From: Thermoplasmata archaeon
GTDB taxonomy: Archaea > Thermoplasmatota > E2 > UBA202 > JdFR-43
Direction: 5' to 3'
Length of the DNA stretch: 12,443 nucleotides
NCBI GenBank assembly: GCA_021163175.1
Contig: JAGGXG010000001.1
Coordinates: 1 to 12,443, forward strand
Shown: positions 5,882 through 12,021 of the stretch, piece after piece
Layout: every line of letters begins with the position of its first letter
Position numbering within the stretch: the first letter of the stretch is position 1
The notes under the pieces: generated by a model
The model's database searches: none
Told to the model about the DNA's origin: nothing
Seen by the model: the letters and a program-made list of their open reading frames with translations, nothing else
Program-made: the position numbers and the translations under genes

Positions 5882-6529
5882 TCAATCTAAATAATCTTTC
5901 AAATGTATCGTTTTTACCTCCATATTTGCTTTCTTCAACAAATTTTCCATTCCATCAACATGTCCTTCACCAACAACTGCAACAACTCTATCATATTCTT
6001 CCAGAATCCTGAGGATGTTTTTTACCATATATTCATTTCTTTCATCCACCAATATCTTTTTCAAATCTGAAAAATATTTTTCCATTTCTTCGATGATGCC
6101 ATTATCCTGTAGTTCATCAATCTCTTTTTTGATTCTTTTTTTAGATAAAAATAAGGAGGCAATGATTGATAAAAGTATCTTTACCTTATCTTTAAATCCT
6201 ATACTCCTCCACAATTTATTCACAATATAGTAGGAATCCATATCTATGCAATACAATGGTATGCCCTTATCTCTAGCGAATTCCACGGCAGCAAGCATTT
6301 CATTTCCAGCAATCACCCCAAATTTTCTCGCCATTATTGTTTGGCTGAAAGAAAGTAATGAATATATGCCAAGCTTTCTTTTTCTAACAGGATTCATTAA
6401 TGCATACAATCTTTTTTCATCCAATTCCACTGCCACTGCTGGCGGCGCCTCCGCTGAGAGTAGTTCTTTTATTCTCTCGCCAATATCAAAAATGTGGCCA
6501 ACACCTATCAAGACTACTTCCTTAGCCAT
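5882..6529 (-). CDS. TraB/PrgY-like (GumN-superfamily) protein
   Basis: A 215-residue TraB/PrgY family protein. Family landmarks in order: LIGVGHIFD (H12), AVELDEKR (E35), AGNEMLAAVEFAR with LYCIDMD (residues 74-97), VDERNEYMVKNIL (R164) and VAVVGEGHVDGMENLL (H190). In the Tiki/TraB/GumN superfamily the paired GxxH motifs and the conserved Glu and Arg form a putative metal-dependent hydrolase site, so all candidate active-site residues are present. The archaeal and enterococcal relatives often have C-terminal membrane helices; this one ends after the catalytic domain. A hydrophobic stretch at 117-128 (VKILLSIIASLF) could touch a membrane. It is the last gene of the hflX unit and its ATG overlaps the end of the preceding gene by 16 bases, indicating translational coupling. 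The substrate is unknown. Confidence 0.85.
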   Translation of the reverse strand: MAKEVVLIGVGHIFDIGERIKELLSAEAPPAVAVELDEKRLYALMNPVRKRKLGIYSLLSFSQTIMARKFGVIAGNEMLAAVEFARDKGIPLYCIDMDSYYIVNKLWRSIGFKDKVKILLSIIASLFLSKKRIKKEIDELQDNGIIEEMEKYFSDLKKILVDERNEYMVKNILRILEEYDRVVAVVGEGHVDGMENLLKKANMEVKTIHLKDYLD

Positions 6530-7215
6530 TCTAAAATCCTTTCTATACCTTTTCCATTCTCCATATCTATTTCTATTATCTCAGCATCTGTTAATTTTTT
6601 GATCTCTTCCTTAAAATCATCATCTTTCGCGGTTACAACGATAAAATCTGCAGTCTGAAAGGGTAACGGGAACTTTAATAAATTTTTATTGGGAGAAACA
6701 ACAAGCAATTTCTTATTCATTGGATTTATGAAAGAGCATGTTAGCGAGCCAGCATTCTCCACAAATATATAATCCACGTCTTCCGCAATTTCTTCAATTG
6801 CATTCTCCAGCAACTCTTCATTTAAACATTCATTTCCAGTGTTTATGCATATGGTCTTAATTCCATATTTTTCCATTCTCTTACAATCTTCATTTCCAGA
6901 AAAATTTATTATGATTGCCAGTATCTCATAATCTATTCTCAGTCTATCAACAATATGCTCCAGCACTCTTGTCTTTCCACAGCCAGCGCAGCCAGCTATC
7001 TCTACTATCTTTGCTCTTCTATTTAAAATGGAATCTATCAGGCCATGAGCATAATTTATACATCCAAAAGATGTAAATAAATCACCCTTATCAAGATAGT
7101 ATTTGGCATCCTCGTAATAGCGCGTTGCCATATCCTTTATCCTTTTATTTTTGGTTTTTTTAATATTCTTTTCAAACATTTCAAGATCTTTTTTGATTCT
7201 ATCTTCCATATCCAT
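6514..7215 (-). CDS. DUF357 domain fused to a HypB/UreG-like P-loop NTPase
   Basis: A 233-residue protein of two parts. Residues 1-65 form a charged helical domain (IKKDLEMFEKNIKK, then YYEDAKYYLDKGDLFTSFGCINYAHGLIDSIL) that I recognise as the archaeal DUF357 type. Residues 68-233 resemble the SIMIBI GTPases of the HypB/UreG group: P-loop GCAGCGKT (75-82), TGNECLNEELLENAIEEI where HypB has its metal-binding TGKGCHL-type segment, FVENAGSL (151-158) where HypB has its ENVGNL segment, and a C-terminal GKGIERILEWLRK like the HypB end. The G4 position reads VVTAKDDD rather than NKxD, so guanine specificity is doubtful and it may use ATP or another nucleotide. No hydrogenase or urease genes are nearby, so nickel insertion is unsupported. 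Met3 (7209) is an alternative start. The gene overlaps the hflX stop and the TraB-like start. Confidence 0.75.
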   Translation of the reverse strand: MDMEDRIKKDLEMFEKNIKKTKNKRIKDMATRYYEDAKYYLDKGDLFTSFGCINYAHGLIDSILNRRAKIVEIAGCAGCGKTRVLEHIVDRLRIDYEILAIIINFSGNEDCKRMEKYGIKTICINTGNECLNEELLENAIEEIAEDVDYIFVENAGSLTCSFINPMNKKLLVVSPNKNLLKFPLPFQTADFIVVTAKDDDFKEEIKKLTDAEIIEIDMENGKGIERILEWLRK

Positions 7216-8446
7216 TTAATCTCACCTTCCCTCCTGCTTTTCTACATTTCCCTTCCATTATTTTTGCAATTCTTTCGCTACATCTTATTTTCATTTTTAT
7301 TTCTTCTCCAGATTCCATTTCTTCAACCTCAGCTTTTTCATATATCCATTTAATGAGCTCATATTCTCCATTTGGAATATATATTTCCATCTCTATTTCG
7401 GAAGGCAATTTTTCATAAATTTTATAGATGAGCCTATCTACATTTATCCTATTCTTTATTGAGATTGGAATACATTGTTTTCCAATCAGTTCTTCTACCA
7501 ATCTTTTTCTCTTCATTGCTGTATCTTCATCTAAAAGATCTATCTTATTCAATGCAACTATTGTTTCAGGATGCTTTTCCATTCTCTTTAACTCTCTCAT
7601 AGATGTTAAAGTTTTCTCTTTTAATTCCTCCATTTCATCGCTTGCATCTACCAAAAGAATGACAACATCAGAAAGCTCGATTTCTTCCAGAGTGGAATGA
7701 AATGCATCTATTAGCCAGTGAGGTAGATTCTTTATAAAACCAACTGTATCAGTAAGTAAAACAGGTTTGTATTTCCTGAAATTTTTCATCTTACTTGTTG
7801 TTGTGGAAAGTGTTGAGAAAAGCCTTTCTTCCACCAAAACATTTTCTCCAGTCAGCAATTTGAGCAAGCTGCTTTTGCCAGCGTTTGTATATCCTGCTAT
7901 TGATACCAAATAAAAACCCTTTTCTTTCCTATCCTTTCTCCTTACCTCCCTCTCCTTCTCTATCTTTTTAAGTTCTTCTTTAATTCTTTTCATCTGTCTC
8001 TTTATCATTTCATAATAATCAGCAACCATATACTCGCCGCCCGCCAGAAATCCGGGCCGCTCCTTCTCTTTTAACCTATGTATCAATTCCCGCACAAAAG
8101 GTTTTTCATATCTTAATTTCGCAAGCTTAACCTGAAGCTTGGCTTCCTTTCTGTTGGCTCTATCTGCAAAAACTTCCAGTATCAGGCGTATTCTATCATA
8201 TACTTTTCTCTCTAAAAAATCTTCGAGATTATACCATTGAGAAGGTTTCAATTCATCATCAACAAAAACTATCTCTATCTCATTGTTTTCAATGAATTCC
8301 TTCACTTCCTGAAGCTTCCCCTTACCAATATAGTGTGCCGTTTCATTTTTCTTTTGAGAGAATACTTTAACTATTTCATAACCAAGAGAATTTGCCAATG
8401 CCATGATTTCCTTTGCATCATTTTTTGAAATTACAATTCCACGCAC
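7199..8446 (-). CDS. hflX: HflX-family ribosome-associated GTPase
   Basis: A 415-residue GTPase, typical HflX length. The N-terminal HflX domain (residues about 1-175) includes HYIGKGKLQEVKEF, DRIRLILEVFADRANRKEAKLQVKLAKLRY and ERPGFLAGGEY, followed by a basic coiled-coil (KRQMKRIKEELKKIEKEREVRR). The G domain has G1 GYTNAGKS (185-192), G2 LSTTTS, G3 DTVGFIKNLPH (from 233) and G4 NKID (300-303), then a family C-terminal extension. HflX binds the large subunit and can split stalled or stress-inactivated ribosomes. The start is GTG 8446-8444, the last codon of the promoter repeat, 23 bases from the TATA centre; the ATG at 8467 overlaps the TATA box and is rejected. It is the first gene of a three-gene unit with overlapping ends. 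Confidence 0.92.
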   Translation of the reverse strand: MRGIVISKNDAKEIMALANSLGYEIVKVFSQKKNETAHYIGKGKLQEVKEFIENNEIEIVFVDDELKPSQWYNLEDFLERKVYDRIRLILEVFADRANRKEAKLQVKLAKLRYEKPFVRELIHRLKEKERPGFLAGGEYMVADYYEMIKRQMKRIKEELKKIEKEREVRRKDRKEKGFYLVSIAGYTNAGKSSLLKLLTGENVLVEERLFSTLSTTTSKMKNFRKYKPVLLTDTVGFIKNLPHWLIDAFHSTLEEIELSDVVILLVDASDEMEELKEKTLTSMRELKRMEKHPETIVALNKIDLLDEDTAMKRKRLVEELIGKQCIPISIKNRINVDRLIYKIYEKLPSEIEMEIYIPNGEYELIKWIYEKAEVEEMESGEEIKMKIRCSERIAKIMEGKCRKAGGKVRLNGYGR

Positions 8447-8508
8447 AATTTTATAGCATCTTTGCATATAAACTTTCCAGTGGAAATGAAGGGGGGTGGG
8501 TGTTAGAA
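8443..8508 (-). repeat. Duplicated promoter cassette, copy 2 (inverted relative to 3490-3558)
   Basis: Reading on the minus strand, it starts at TTCTAA (stop of the gamma-carbonic-anhydrase-like gene) and ends at ATTGTGC, the GTG being the likely hflX start. It matches copy 1 in every base except that it lacks three bases near the upstream end. After the GTG the two loci diverge at once (CTTGTT versus CGTGGA). Confidence 0.95.
8466..8486 (-). promoter_or_regulatory. Dyad operator plus TATA box of hflX
   Basis: The 13-bp dyad TTTCCA-C-TGGAAA (8486-8474 on the minus strand) lies one base from the TATA box TTTATAT (8472-8466), centred 23 bases upstream of GTG 8446. The sequence is identical to the radical SAM gene promoter, so both units should answer to the same regulator. 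Confidence 0.65.
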
Positions 8509-8985
8509 CTCTTTATTCAAATATCTTTTTGCAAGGTTTCTATAGATTTCTGCATTTTTTTGAGCCATTTCAGCAAATTCTTCCCCCTGCTTTATAATTT
8601 TGGCTGGGACTCCTGCTACAAGGCTGTTTGGTGGTATTTTTGTTTCTGGAGGCACGATTGCATTTGCAGCTATCACACTGCCTTTGCCAATACGGCACCC
8701 ATCCAGGATGGTTGAATTTATCCCAATTATGCAGTCATCTTCTATAACTGCGCCATGAACTATCGCTCCATGTCCAACGGAAACATTTTTTCCTATTTTT
8801 ATTCCATGCTCTGGCGAGACATGTAAAACACAGCAATCCTGAACATTGCTTCCATCACCAATTTCTATCCTGTTTAAATCAGCTCTTATAACGGCATTCT
8901 CCCAGATGCTGCATTCCTCGCCAATTTTAACATCTCCTATTATTCTCGCACTTTTTGCAATATATGTTCTCTCTCCAATTTCCAT
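8503..8985 (-). CDS. Gamma-carbonic-anhydrase-like hexapeptide-repeat protein
   Basis: A 160-residue left-handed beta-helix protein of the gamma-CA/YrdA/PaaY family. Hexapeptide repeats run from about residue 12 to 115 (ARIIGDVKIGEEC, AVIRADLNRIEIGDGSNVQD, GIKIGKNVSVGHGAIVHGAVI, CIIGINSTILDGC, VIAANAIV), followed by an amphipathic C-terminal helix. The three metal-binding His are present as H55 (VLH), H72 and H77 (GHGAIVHG), with the conserved R35, D37, Q49 and D50 that organise the trimer interface site. The Glu-bearing acidic loop of the methanogen Cam enzyme is not evident, so it is closer to the short CamH/YrdA-like forms, whose carbonic anhydrase activity varies. It is transcribed divergently from the phosphatidyltransferase gene across a 53-base gap and ends where the hflX promoter repeat begins. 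Confidence 0.9.
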   Translation of the reverse strand: MEIGERTYIAKSARIIGDVKIGEECSIWENAVIRADLNRIEIGDGSNVQDCCVLHVSPEHGIKIGKNVSVGHGAIVHGAVIEDDCIIGINSTILDGCRIGKGSVIAANAIVPPETKIPPNSLVAGVPAKIIKQGEEFAEMAQKNAEIYRNLAKRYLNKEF

Positions 8986-9012
8986 GAAATGAATACTGAA
9001 TTGCTAAATAAC

Positions 9013-9020
9013 TTTTTATT
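9013..9020 (+). promoter_or_regulatory. TATA box of the CDP-alcohol phosphatidyltransferase gene
   Basis: TTTTTATT centred about 23 bases upstream of ATG 9039, the spacing seen at the other leaderless starts here. The divergent gene uses the same short gap; its own TATA (TTATTTA on the minus strand near 9011-9005) is weaker. Confidence 0.45.
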
Positions 9021-9038
9021 TGAAATGGATATTCTATC

Positions 9039-9596
9039 ATGGATTTGAACGATGTCAGGGGGAGGTTCCATAAAAGTATTAAGCCATTTACTGCCTTTCT
9101 TATAAAATATGGTATAAAACCGAATGTTGTTACCTCCAGCTCCTTAATTTTTATGATTCCAGCCTGCTATTTTTTATTAAATCATGAAGATGGATTATTC
9201 ATTTCTTTATTCATAATTGTTGCTTTTCTCGATGCCTTGGATGGAGCTGTGGCTGAAAATGAGAATGCTAAAACAAAACTTGGAGCCTTTTACGATGCCT
9301 TCACAGATCGAATCATTGAAGGCGCTCTTTATTTCTGCATTGCAATATCATACGAAAATTTGATGCCTCTTTCTTTTGCAGCACTCATTCTTTCATATAT
9401 GGTCAGCTATACAGCAGCCTGGCATAAAGAATTGAAAAAAATTGGAGTGGGTAAAAGAGCATATCGCCTCCTTGTTTTTATAATCGCTTTTATCATGCAT
9501 CAGCTTTTCTATGGATTGTTGATAATCTCTTTACTTGCAGCCATCACAATAGCTCAAAGATTGTATTATGTGGTGAGGAATTATAAAGAGTTATAA
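9039..9596 (+). CDS. CDP-alcohol phosphatidyltransferase, probably archaetidylinositol phosphate synthase
   Basis: A 185-residue multi-pass membrane protein. The CDP-alcohol phosphotransferase signature spans residues 65-90: D65-x2-D68-G69-x2-A72-E73-x8-G82-x3-D86-x3-D90. All four metal-binding Asp are present, but the Arg that normally follows the Ala is Glu. The opening (SIKPFTAFLIKYGIKPNVVT) matches the amphipathic N-terminus of archaetidylinositol-phosphate and related synthases, which join CDP-archaeol to a polar head group in ether-lipid synthesis. Several hydrophobic helices follow (residues about 35-65, 95-130 and 143-172). The exact alcohol substrate is inferred from resemblance. Its stop codon overlaps the TATA box of tmk downstream. 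Confidence 0.82.
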   Translation: MDLNDVRGRFHKSIKPFTAFLIKYGIKPNVVTSSSLIFMIPACYFLLNHEDGLFISLFIIVAFLDALDGAVAENENAKTKLGAFYDAFTDRIIEGALYFCIAISYENLMPLSFAALILSYMVSYTAAWHKELKKIGVGKRAYRLLVFIIAFIMHQLFYGLLIISLLAAITIAQRLYYVVRNYKEL

Positions 9597-9597
9597 A
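9591..9597 (+). promoter_or_regulatory. TATA box of tmk
   Basis: TTATAAA overlapping the TAA stop of the upstream gene and centred 25 bases from ATG 9619. It predicts an independent, leaderless tmk transcript despite the 22-base intergenic gap. Confidence 0.5.
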
Positions 9598-9618
9598 CTT
9601 GAAACATCTATTCCATAG

Positions 9619-10224
9619 ATGAAAGGTGCACTCATTACATTTGAAGGAATAGATGGTTCGGGAAAGACAACTATAGCCAGTAGAATTGCAAAAAAAATTG
9701 AAAATTCTGTTTTGACATATGAGCCAACAAACTCATGGATTGGAGAAAGTGTTAAAAAAGCGATAGAGGAGGGTAAAGATGCAATAACTATTGCATTACT
9801 CTTTATGGCAGATAGAAATGAGCATATTGTAAAAATAAAAAAATGGATCAATGAAGGAAAGATTGTTTTATGCGATCGCTATCTCGACTCAACATATGCA
9901 TATCAAAAAGAGGCATTGAAAGGCATCATAGAAAATCCTGAAAAATGGATTGATGAAATTCAGAAACCATTCATTTTAAAACCGGATTTGACCCTTCTTT
10001 TTATCCTTCCTGTTGAAAAAGCTCTGGAAAGAATAGCGAATAGAAAAAAAATCATTTATGAAAAGAAAAGTTTTCTTGAAAAGGTTCAGGAAAATTATAT
10101 GGAACTGGCCAAAAAAGAAAAAAGAATGGTTATCATAGATGCCAGTAAAAGCATAGAAGAAGTGGAAAAAGATTGCATCAATGCCATATCTAAATTTCTA
10201 TCTCTTCACCAGGATTCAGAATGA
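9619..10224 (+). CDS. tmk: Thymidylate kinase
   Basis: A 201-residue dTMP kinase, making dTDP for DNA synthesis. It shows the P-loop GIDGSGKT (10-17), the EPT segment (35-37) that contacts the substrate, LLFMADRNEHI (60-70), and the DRY motif (D86, R87, Y88 in VLCDRYLDSTYAYQ). LFILPVEKALERIANRKK is the lid-adjacent region; the lid is short and lysine-rich, as in archaeal forms. Length and motif order are normal. The last 35 bases overlap the 3' end of the convergent metallohydrolase gene, both reading frames being needed for complete family C-termini. Confidence 0.94.
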   Translation: MKGALITFEGIDGSGKTTIASRIAKKIENSVLTYEPTNSWIGESVKKAIEEGKDAITIALLFMADRNEHIVKIKKWINEGKIVLCDRYLDSTYAYQKEALKGIIENPEKWIDEIQKPFILKPDLTLLFILPVEKALERIANRKKIIYEKKSFLEKVQENYMELAKKEKRMVIIDASKSIEEVEKDCINAISKFLSLHQDSE

Positions 10225-10870
10225 CAACTTTTGCCCCTCGCTCCTCTGCCATTCTTTTAAATTCCTTTGGATCCTGCTTGATGGCATCCCAGGTATTGTA
10301 ATGCATTGGTACCGTAATCTCTGCCTTTATCCATTCCGCCGCCAGCGCCGCCTGGCGGGCATCCATGGTATAGCGTCCGCCGATCGGGAGAAGGGCAACA
10401 TCTGGTTTATATAGTTCGCCAATGAGCTTCATATCTGAAAAAATGCTTGTATCGCCCGCATGATAAATAGTTTTCCCTGATTTTATTATCAGTCCAGCTG
10501 GCATTGCCCCGCCAAATTTGAAATTTGCCATTGTGAAGCCAGATGAGTGGAATGCTGGAACCATTGTTATCTCTGTTCCTTTTCCAACTTTCACCCCACC
10601 ACCCATATTTATTGCTTCGCCTTCAATTCCATACTGGGAAGCATATTCAACTATTTCATATATTGCCACAATCTTTGCTCCATTGTTTTTTGCAATTTCA
10701 ATGGCATCGCCAAAATGGTCGCCATGGGCATGTGTAATGGCAATTATATCCACTTCAATATCTTCAACCTTTTCTGGACACACTGGATTGCCATTTATAT
10801 AAGGGTCCACTATTATTCTATCATTTCCTTCTATTATAAAGCAGGAATGGCCCAGCCATTTTATTTTCAT
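10190..10870 (-). CDS. UPF0173/UlaG-like metal-dependent hydrolase
   Basis: A 226-residue metallo-beta-lactamase-fold hydrolase of the COG2220/UPF0173 type. It begins MKIKWLGHSCFII, then IIVDPYI, and has the metal motif THAHGDH (H47, H49, D51, H52). Further candidate ligands lie in PAFHSSG, YHAGDTSIFSD and VPMHYNTW. The usual start is Met at 10870 (ATG 10870-10868), with an AT-rich TATA-like ATTTTTAATT on the minus strand at 10900-10891; an upstream in-frame ATG at 10885 is less likely. The substrate is unknown; the related UlaG opens ascorbate-6-phosphate lactone, but that specificity should not be transferred. The last 35 bases overlap tmk on the other strand. Confidence 0.9.
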   Translation of the reverse strand: MKIKWLGHSCFIIEGNDRIIVDPYINGNPVCPEKVEDIEVDIIAITHAHGDHFGDAIEIAKNNGAKIVAIYEIVEYASQYGIEGEAINMGGGVKVGKGTEITMVPAFHSSGFTMANFKFGGAMPAGLIIKSGKTIYHAGDTSIFSDMKLIGELYKPDVALLPIGGRYTMDARQAALAAEWIKAEITVPMHYNTWDAIKQDPKEFKRMAEERGAKVVILNPGEEIEI

Positions 10871-10900
10871 GATTTCGAAATACAAAAAGAAATTAAAAAT

Positions 10901-11995
10901 TTATTGTGATGCCTTATATCTTAAAAAACCTGCAATTCCTCCCAACTTGGAAAGAATATCATCATCTATGAACTCTATGCTCGCATCCGTTCTTTCAGCA
11001 AGCTCAATCAACTCTTCTATCACATCAACGCTCGTTGTCTTACTATCGCAATAAGGGCATTTTTCAATGCTTCCAACATCAAAAATCTGACATTTCTCGC
11101 ACTTCCATCCCTTTATGGAAAACCCTTTTTTAATGAGTAGCATCTCAACCTGAGCATTTCTCGTTGCTTCAATCGTTTCTCTTACACCATGCACAGCGAG
11201 CCCATTTCTTAATATTTCATTTACCAAATTTTGAATCAACTCCTTTCTTTCAACACTTTTCTCCTCTTCAATTACCTTTTCTGAAGAAGCAACAACATCT
11301 CCTCCAAATTTTGCATCTATAAAAGATATCACTCTCTCGCCAACATTTTTTGGAAGATATTCCACCAGCCATTTTTTTGCTTCTCCAGGGCCAGCTAAAA
11401 TGATGTATTTCACATCCAGTTTTTCCACATCTTCAGCCACTCTTTTCAGAAAATGCTTTATCTCTCCTTTCCTTATTCTCTGAAATCTTGCCTGAGACCA
11501 CCCTCCCTTTTTATGCTTATTCATCACGTGTTCAGCAATCCCCCTTTCATAGCCTATTTTCCCTCCAGATACAGTGTATATTCTCGCCTTATTGTTGTTT
11601 ATCATAACGAGCCCATACTCATCATATAAATCAAGCAATTCTGCAACAGGTTTTATATAAGGTGAGGAATCTACAACAAGCATATTTTTTAGTGGAACGC
11701 CAAGCTTATAGTCTGTGAAGAAATTTTTGAGATAGGAGGCAAATATAATCAATCCTTTTTGGCCTTCTTCCATCCCTTCTTTTATATAATCATTTATCCA
11801 ATCCATTGTTTTTTCAAAATTTTCTCTTATCAAACCGTCTTTCAAAACAGATTTACAGGCATTAGCTCGCTCTTCTATAAATTTTTTATCAAGATTTTCA
11901 ACATTCAAATAAAGACTTATGAAAACATCTCTGCTCTCCTCATCATACAAAGTGGATAGCTCTCTAAGGTCTATTTTTTGTATGTTGTCGAGCAT
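10901..11995 (-). CDS. aRF1-like / Vms1-type peptidyl-tRNA hydrolase candidate
   Basis: A 364-residue relative of archaeal release factor 1 and of the Vms1/ANKZF1/baeRF group. Residues 155-190 read EHVMNKHKKGGWSQARFQR and on to FLKRVAEDVEKL. This is the release-factor catalytic loop region, but with GGWSQ (G164-Q168) where aRF1 has GGQ, the pattern of Vms1-type enzymes that cut nascent chains from tRNA on split 60S/50S subunits. No NIKS stop-codon motif is present in the N-terminal third, so classical termination is unlikely. Domain 3 carries a four-cysteine zinc site (C299, C302, C313, C316) and an L7Ae-like tail (AERTDASIEFID onward), as in aRF1. The likely role is ribosome-associated quality control. 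It starts 26 bases after the helicase stop on the same strand. Confidence 0.8.
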   Translation of the reverse strand: MLDNIQKIDLRELSTLYDEESRDVFISLYLNVENLDKKFIEERANACKSVLKDGLIRENFEKTMDWINDYIKEGMEEGQKGLIIFASYLKNFFTDYKLGVPLKNMLVVDSSPYIKPVAELLDLYDEYGLVMINNNKARIYTVSGGKIGYERGIAEHVMNKHKKGGWSQARFQRIRKGEIKHFLKRVAEDVEKLDVKYIILAGPGEAKKWLVEYLPKNVGERVISFIDAKFGGDVVASSEKVIEEEKSVERKELIQNLVNEILRNGLAVHGVRETIEATRNAQVEMLLIKKGFSIKGWKCEKCQIFDVGSIEKCPYCDSKTTSVDVIEELIELAERTDASIEFIDDDILSKLGGIAGFLRYKASQ

Positions 11996-12021
11996 ATTAT
12001 TAGAATATTACACCCTTTATT

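Noticed and set aside
6514..7215. Calling the middle gene of the hflX operon hydrogenase factor HypB
   Set aside because: The G4 and metal-binding segments deviate, the N-terminus is DUF357, and no hydrogenase genes are present.
10901..11995. Calling this gene the main archaeal release factor aRF1
   Set aside because: No NIKS motif, and GGWSQ replaces GGQ; a Vms1-type hydrolase is the better fit.
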